64,000 bases of DNA, from NCBI GenBank assembly GCA_905215755.1, contig CAJMRE010000002.1, positions 1-64,000 of the forward strand. Direction: 5' to 3'. The notes beneath the pieces were generated by a model. That model ran no database searches. It was not told the origin of the DNA and saw only the letters and a list, made by a program, of their open reading frames with translations. This document shows positions 60,632 to 64,000 of the stretch, one piece after another. The stretch is from an uncultured bacterium (lineage in GTDB: Bacteria > Actinomycetota > Coriobacteriia > Coriobacteriales > Coriobacteriaceae). The stretch's first letter is position 1. The number at the start of each line of letters is the position of its first letter. The position numbers and the translations under genes are program-made.

Positions 60632-60898
60632 ATGCCCACCTGTGTGCCCGTCCGAGACATGAAGGACACCGCTGCATTTACCGCGCTTGTTGAGTCCGAG
60701 CGCGACGTCACCGTAACTAAGAACGGCTATGAGGCCATGCACTGCATCAGCAGCGACCAGTATCGTCTCATGCAAGACGAAATCGCCAAAGCCAAGCTGC
60801 TGTCTCGTATGATGTTGGCAGAAGACGAGATATCGCAAGGCGACTACAGCGACTACGACTCCTTCGCGACCGCGATACGAGACAAATATGGCCTATAA
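60632..60898 (+). CDS. Type II antitoxin, Phd/YefM-like
   Basis: 88 residues: N-terminal DNA-binding/dimer fold (VPVRDMKDTAAFTALVESER, VTVTKNGYEAMHCISSDQY) followed by a long acidic toxin-binding tail (AEDEISQGDYSDYDSFATAI). The 'KNG..AM..I....Y' pattern is typical of Phd/YefM. An ideal AAAGGAGGT site precedes ATG 60632. It overlaps the toxin gene by 11 bp, the usual coupled order. Confidence 0.85.
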   Translation: MPTCVPVRDMKDTAAFTALVESERDVTVTKNGYEAMHCISSDQYRLMQDEIAKAKLLSRMMLAEDEISQGDYSDYDSFATAIRDKYGL

Positions 60899-61193
60899 CG
60901 TCGTAATACTCGAAAGCGCACAATATGAATACGAGGCTATTGTCAGATACCTTGCTCAAATCCTTATGAACCCACGTGCAGCAGGCAATTTTGTTGCTGA
61001 GTTTGAATATCAGCTTGATCTGCTTCGCGAGCAGCCGCTCCTACGGCCCCTCTCCCACATACGAGAGCTGGCGGCACGCAATTATCGATCGTTTACCGTC
61101 AACAAATACGTGTGTCTTTACAAGTTTGAGCGCGATACGATCTATATCGCCCATGTCTTTCATCAGTCACAGGACTACGGCCGCCTGGTCTAG
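60888..61193 (+). CDS. Type II toxin, ParE/RelE-like
   Basis: 101 residues of the RelE/ParE fold: ILESAQYEYEAIVRYLAQIL, then NPRAAGNFVAEFEYQLDLLR, a basic strand HIRELAARNYRSFTVNKYVC, and IYIAHVFHQSQDYGRLV. Whether it cleaves mRNA on ribosomes or inhibits gyrase cannot be told from sequence alone. The pair is placed just outside the restriction-modification genes and may stabilise the island. Confidence 0.85.
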   Translation: MAYNVVILESAQYEYEAIVRYLAQILMNPRAAGNFVAEFEYQLDLLREQPLLRPLSHIRELAARNYRSFTVNKYVCLYKFERDTIYIAHVFHQSQDYGRLV

Positions 61194-61234
61194 CCCACAA
61201 ACTGAATACTTGGTCCGATCTCCCGCAGCGATAG

Positions 61235-61999
61235 CTAGCAAATGATCTGCGTGTGTTCCTCGATGGCGGCACGGTCCTCTGCGGCAATACCCGGCTCGCA
61301 CACCACGGCGTCCAAACTGTCCAGGCGGCAGAAGGTGTAGAAGTCGCGTTTGCCGATCTTGCTGGAGTCGGCGATCAGATAGCGCGAGTCGGCCTTGCTA
61401 AAGGCGAGCTGCTGGATACGGCCCTCGTCCATGTTGGACGTAGATACGTCACCGTCCAAGATGCCGTTGGCGCCGATAAACGCCGCGTCGATGCCCAGCG
61501 CACGCAGGGTATCCTCGGCCGTTGGCCCCACAAAAGCGGCAGTGCGGCGACGGTACATACCGCCCACGAGGCACAGGTCGCAGTCCTCGCGCGCCTCGAG
61601 CAGGTTAAACACCGAAAGCGAATTGGTCACAATGCGCAGACGAAACGCCGGCAACATCGAGGCCATCTGCTCAACCGTGGTGCCTGTCCCCAAAAAGATG
61701 GTCGAGCCTTCCTCGATAAGCTCCACAGAACGGCGCGCAATCTGCAACTTTTCCTCAGCATGCTTCGTGCGCTTTTCGCTGTGCGAATACTCATGGCGCA
61801 GCATAGCGTGTGGACGGCCCTGCGCACTGCGGGCTCCGCCGTGCACGCGCTCGATCTCGCCCAGGCTCGCAAGCTCCTCAAGGTCACGGCGGATCGTCAT
61901 ATCCGAGACACCTAACGCATCCGAAATCTCCTTGACCGAGACCGTGCCCTGCTCTTCGAGCAGCTGCCGAACCTTATCCTGTCGCTCCGCTTTAATCAC
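61235..61999 (-). CDS. DeoR-family repressor, LacR-like candidate
   Basis: 254 residues: helix-turn-helix VRQLLEEQGTVSVKEISDAL, SDMTIRRDLEELASLGEIER then VHGGAR, and a DeoRC sensor domain (LGTGTTVEQMASMLPAFRLR, VGGMYRRRTAAFVGP, ADSSKIGKRDFYTF). I prefer the GTG at 61999, six bases after GAGGA, over GTG 62026. The gap to galM holds ATTCAAACAATAACGAACAA, nearly repeated before lacF, so this protein may be the LacR that senses tagatose 6-phosphate and controls the lacF and lacABC genes. Confidence 0.82.
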   Translation of the reverse strand: MIKAERQDKVRQLLEEQGTVSVKEISDALGVSDMTIRRDLEELASLGEIERVHGGARSAQGRPHAMLRHEYSHSEKRTKHAEEKLQIARRSVELIEEGSTIFLGTGTTVEQMASMLPAFRLRIVTNSLSVFNLLEAREDCDLCLVGGMYRRRTAAFVGPTAEDTLRALGIDAAFIGANGILDGDVSTSNMDEGRIQQLAFSKADSRYLIADSSKIGKRDFYTFCRLDSLDAVVCEPGIAAEDRAAIEEHTQIIC

Positions 62000-62030
62000 G
62001 ATGAGTCCTCGCTGTTCCACGCTCACGTCA

Positions 62031-62050
62031 ATTCAAACAATAACGAACAA
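62031..62050. promoter_or_regulatory. DeoR/LacR-type operator candidate
   Basis: ATTCAAACAATAACGAACAA lies 32 bp upstream of the DeoR-type start; it would allow autoregulation and, from 155 bp away, control of galM. Matches at 36897-36916 (18/20) and partly at 35029-35048. Confidence 0.6.
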
Positions 62051-62204
62051 ATTGTATCAGACTCACGCGCGTCAGAAATGAACGCCCGCACAGCTCCAAT
62101 CATCACTTTTTTGAGAAAAATACCCCCTGCTTTAGTGGGGTGTAGTGATAATCCCGCCTGTTCGCGCTACAGTTTGTCGGAAATACCTCGATGTTAGGAA
62201 CCAA

Positions 62205-63257
62205 ATGATCACTTCCGAGCTTTTCGGCACCGCGCCGTGCGGTACCCCCGTTCATCGTTACACCCTCAACGGGCCCGAGATCTGCGTTCGCATTATGGAC
62301 TATGGCGCCACGGTGCTTGGTATCGATGTGCCCGACATTCCCGGCAACGTGCGCGATGTGGTGCTGGGCTTCGATAAGCTCGAGGATTACTTTGACAACC
62401 CCGCCTGCTTTGGCTCGACCATCGGCCCCGTGGCAAACCGCACCGCGGGCGCCACGATCACCATCGACGGCACGGACTGGCATATGCCTGCCAACGAGGG
62501 CGCCAACAACCTGCACAGCGATCTTGAGCACGGTCTGCATAAACGCGTGTGGGATGTTGAGCTCGACGAGGTCCATAACGCCGTGCACATGACCACCTCG
62601 CTTAAGGATGGCGAGCTGGGCCTGCCCGGCAACCGCATCTTTACGGCCGTGTTTACCGTTACGCGCACCGGCGTCTTCCGCATCGAGTACGGTTGCGAGA
62701 GCGACCGCGCCACCTACGTGTCCATGACCAACCACACGTACTTTAACCTTGCCGGTCATAACGCCGGCATGGACTGTGAGCACTTCTTTGTTGCTAACGC
62801 TGCTCACTACCTGCCCATTAACGAGCAGAACATCCCCACCGGCGAGATTGCTCCGGTCGAGGGAACACCGTTTGACTTCCGCGAGCTGCGCCCCGTCGCA
62901 CCCGGCATGGAGGCCGACGACCCGCAGATTAAGCAAGCCCGTGGCTACGATCACTGCCTGTGCATCGATGGCTATCAGTACGGCCGCAACCTGCGTCGCG
63001 CCCTGCATGTCGAGGAGATGTGGAACGGCCGCGAGCTGGACTACTACACCACCGCCCCGGGCGTGCAGCTCTACACCGGCAACTGGCTGGGCGACGAGCA
63101 CGCCAAGGACGACGCCAACTATGGCTGGGGTGCCGGCTTTGCCCTCGAGGCCGAGATGTACCCCGACACACCGCACCAGCCGCTGTTCCCGCAGGGCATT
63201 GTGGGCCCGGGTCACCCCTACAGCAATGTGATCGAGTACCACTTTATGAGGCACTAA
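62205..63257 (+). CDS. galM: Galactose mutarotase (aldose 1-epimerase)
   Basis: Interconverts beta- and alpha-galactose before galactokinase. 350 residues with GalM features: ENRTAGA-like VANRTAGATITIDG near residue 82, EGANNLH near 105, NHTYFNLAGH near 180 with a catalytic-type His, YDHCLCID near 247, and a late substrate-binding FALEAEMYPDTPHQPLFPQG. ATG 62205 follows TTAGGAACC; longer frames to 62145 lack a site. It is divergent from the DeoR-type gene and has its own terminator. Confidence 0.92.
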   Translation: MITSELFGTAPCGTPVHRYTLNGPEICVRIMDYGATVLGIDVPDIPGNVRDVVLGFDKLEDYFDNPACFGSTIGPVANRTAGATITIDGTDWHMPANEGANNLHSDLEHGLHKRVWDVELDEVHNAVHMTTSLKDGELGLPGNRIFTAVFTVTRTGVFRIEYGCESDRATYVSMTNHTYFNLAGHNAGMDCEHFFVANAAHYLPINEQNIPTGEIAPVEGTPFDFRELRPVAPGMEADDPQIKQARGYDHCLCIDGYQYGRNLRRALHVEEMWNGRELDYYTTAPGVQLYTGNWLGDEHAKDDANYGWGAGFALEAEMYPDTPHQPLFPQGIVGPGHPYSNVIEYHFMRH

Positions 63258-63282
63258 GCCCACAGCGCGACATATCGCACAG

Positions 63283-63320
63283 CAGCGCCCGCCGGCACAC
63301 CGCCGACGGGCGTTTTTTCA
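63283..63320 (+). terminator. Rho-independent terminator of galM
   Basis: GCGCCCGCCGGC pairs with GCCGACGGGCG (one mismatch) and is followed by TTTTTT. Confidence 0.88.
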
Positions 63321-63361
63321 TCTTTTAGGCTCATTTTCGCTGTGACTGCATGAGTGACATA

Positions 63362-63519
63362 TCAAAAACTATGCCCATTTACTACGTTTAGCCCGGGACG
63401 CTCGACCATGCACCGGTTTTTGTTAAATTCGCGAGCCGTCTACCTGCGGTTTTGTTTTTCTCAAATTCGACATGCTCGGCGATGGCCGATCAAACGTAGT
63501 AAATGGGCGTAGTTTTTGA
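63362..63519. repeat. Foldback element, 28-bp arms
   Basis: 63362-63389 and 63492-63519 are inverted copies matching at 27 of 28 bases (TCAAAAACTATGCCCATTTA...). The core includes CTACCTGCGGTTTTGTTT and CATGCTCGGC, which echo GACCTGCGGTTTTATT and GTGCTCGGCA in the foldbacks at 5934-6054 and 19927-20047. Non-coding; it lies between the convergent galM and PTS genes. Confidence 0.85.
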
Positions 63520-63552
63520 CAGGCGGTATCACGTGCGGCCCTCGCAAGGGCA

Positions 63553-63586
63553 AAATGATCCGTTTTCCTCCGTCCCCAAGGGATCA
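63553..63586. repeat. Stop-codon-adjacent repeat, copy 2
   Basis: Read on the minus strand from the PTS stop: TGATCCCTTGGGGACGGAGG then AAAACGGATCATTT, matching the sequence that follows the galT stop at 32508-32545 with few changes. Confidence 0.65.
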
Positions 63587-64000
63587 GTTGAACAGATTGC
63601 CAATGGGGTCGGGGGCAAAACTGGGAAGGTAGCGGATTTCTAGCTCTATGCCGAGCTCTTGCAACTCTTTGAAGGCGGCGATGTCCGCATTGTCTACGGC
63701 AACGGCAGGCGTAACGGGACGCTTGCCCTCCCCTGCCTGCATACGGCCGATGCTGATCTTGGCTATTGGCACGCCGCCCTTAACCAGCGCGAGTGCATCG
63801 GAGGGTGAGGCCACCATGATCAGAATCAATTGGCGCGGCGTTGCGGTATGAACGATGTCGACGGTCCTTTGCACCGAGAAAAAGCGCGTCCAAACGCCTT
63901 CTGGCGTCGCCACCCTCATAGGGGCCCACTTGTGAGCGTCCGCCGCGATCTCATCGTTGACGATTAAGACAAGGTTGGAACCCACGGCTTCGTTCCACAG
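63584..64000 (-). CDS. PTS mannose/fructose/sorbose-family EIIB (5' end outside window)
   Basis: 138 codons of a minus-strand gene that continues past the right edge (LWNEAVGSNLVLIVNDEIAA at the visible N-terminal side). The text VNDEIAADAHKWAPMRVATP, FFSVQRTVDIVH and ILIMVASPSDALALVKGGVP then KISIGRM is typical of the mannose-family EIIB, about 160 residues when complete. The phosphorylated His, which lies in a DxRxxHGQV motif near the N-terminus, is outside the window. The EIIC and EIID genes are not visible, so the sugar is unknown (mannose, sorbose or an amino sugar). Confidence 0.86.
   Translation of the reverse strand: MWNEAVGSNLVLIVNDEIAADAHKWAPMRVATPEGVWTRFFSVQRTVDIVHTATPRQLILIMVASPSDALALVKGGVPIAKISIGRMQAGEGKRPVTPAVAVDNADIAAFKELQELGIELEIRYLPSFAPDPIGNLFN

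Noticed and set aside
1..64000. rRNA or tRNA genes, origin of replication
   Set aside because: Looked for tRNA cloverleaf ends (GGTTCRANYCC), rRNA signatures and DnaA-box clusters, especially at the island borders; none recognised by eye. A tRNAscan run would be decisive.

Overview
The window looks like a chromosomal segment of a gut Coriobacteriia, most likely Collinsella. The evidence is the GC-rich coding sequence, membrane-bound LuxR-type regulators beside catabolic operons, agmatine deiminase and putrescine carbamoyltransferase genes, and a dense set of lactose-family PTS / 6-phospho-beta-glycosidase operons. The genus is inferred from gene content and style; no rRNA or other taxonomic marker is present. 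I saw no rRNA or tRNA gene and no CRISPR array.

Layout: (1) 0-3.5 kb: DAHP synthase, a GNAT acetyltransferase, foldback repeats, and two decayed genes (a kinase-like remnant and a short oxidoreductase-like tail). (2) 3.6-20.1 kb: an agmatine region with two agmatine deiminases, two APC antiporters, putrescine carbamoyltransferase and three LuxR-type regulators, two of them with about seven membrane segments. Between them lie an AAA+ ATPase, a MATE exporter and an amidohydrolase. Agmatine would enter by antiport, be deiminated to N-carbamoylputrescine and be split to putrescine plus carbamoyl phosphate; the carbamate kinase is not here. (3) 20.1-24.7 kb: a BceAB-like ABC transporter and a Nudix-Vsr fusion protein. 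(4) 24.9-51.7 kb, with galM at 62.2 kb: galactose and lactose use. Leloir genes (galK, galT, galM) sit with the tagatose-6-phosphate route (lacA, lacB, lacC and a class II ketose-bisphosphate aldolase). One PTS EIIA (lacF), three EIICB permeases and three LacG-like GH1 enzymes share the region. Four LacI repressors each face a target gene across a gap that holds its own operator variant.

(5) 51.9-60.6 kb: an accessory island. It holds an XRE-like regulator, a broken phage surface protein, a predicted ABC three-component conflict system (DUF2326 ATPase, middle component, CTD protein and a small membrane protein), an EcoRII-like restriction-modification pair and an excisionase-like protein. A Phd/ParE-type toxin-antitoxin pair follows. 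(6) 61-64 kb: a DeoR repressor, galactose mutarotase and the edge of a mannose-family PTS EIIB gene.

The intergenic DNA is unusually structured. There are several families of foldback elements, a 280-290 bp module present twice, palindromic units clustered after each glycoside operon, and a three-copy element just after stop codons whose stem covaries between copies. The observations I rate highest are that three-copy element, the LacI/operator specificity series, the Nudix-Vsr fusion and the ABC three-component locus.
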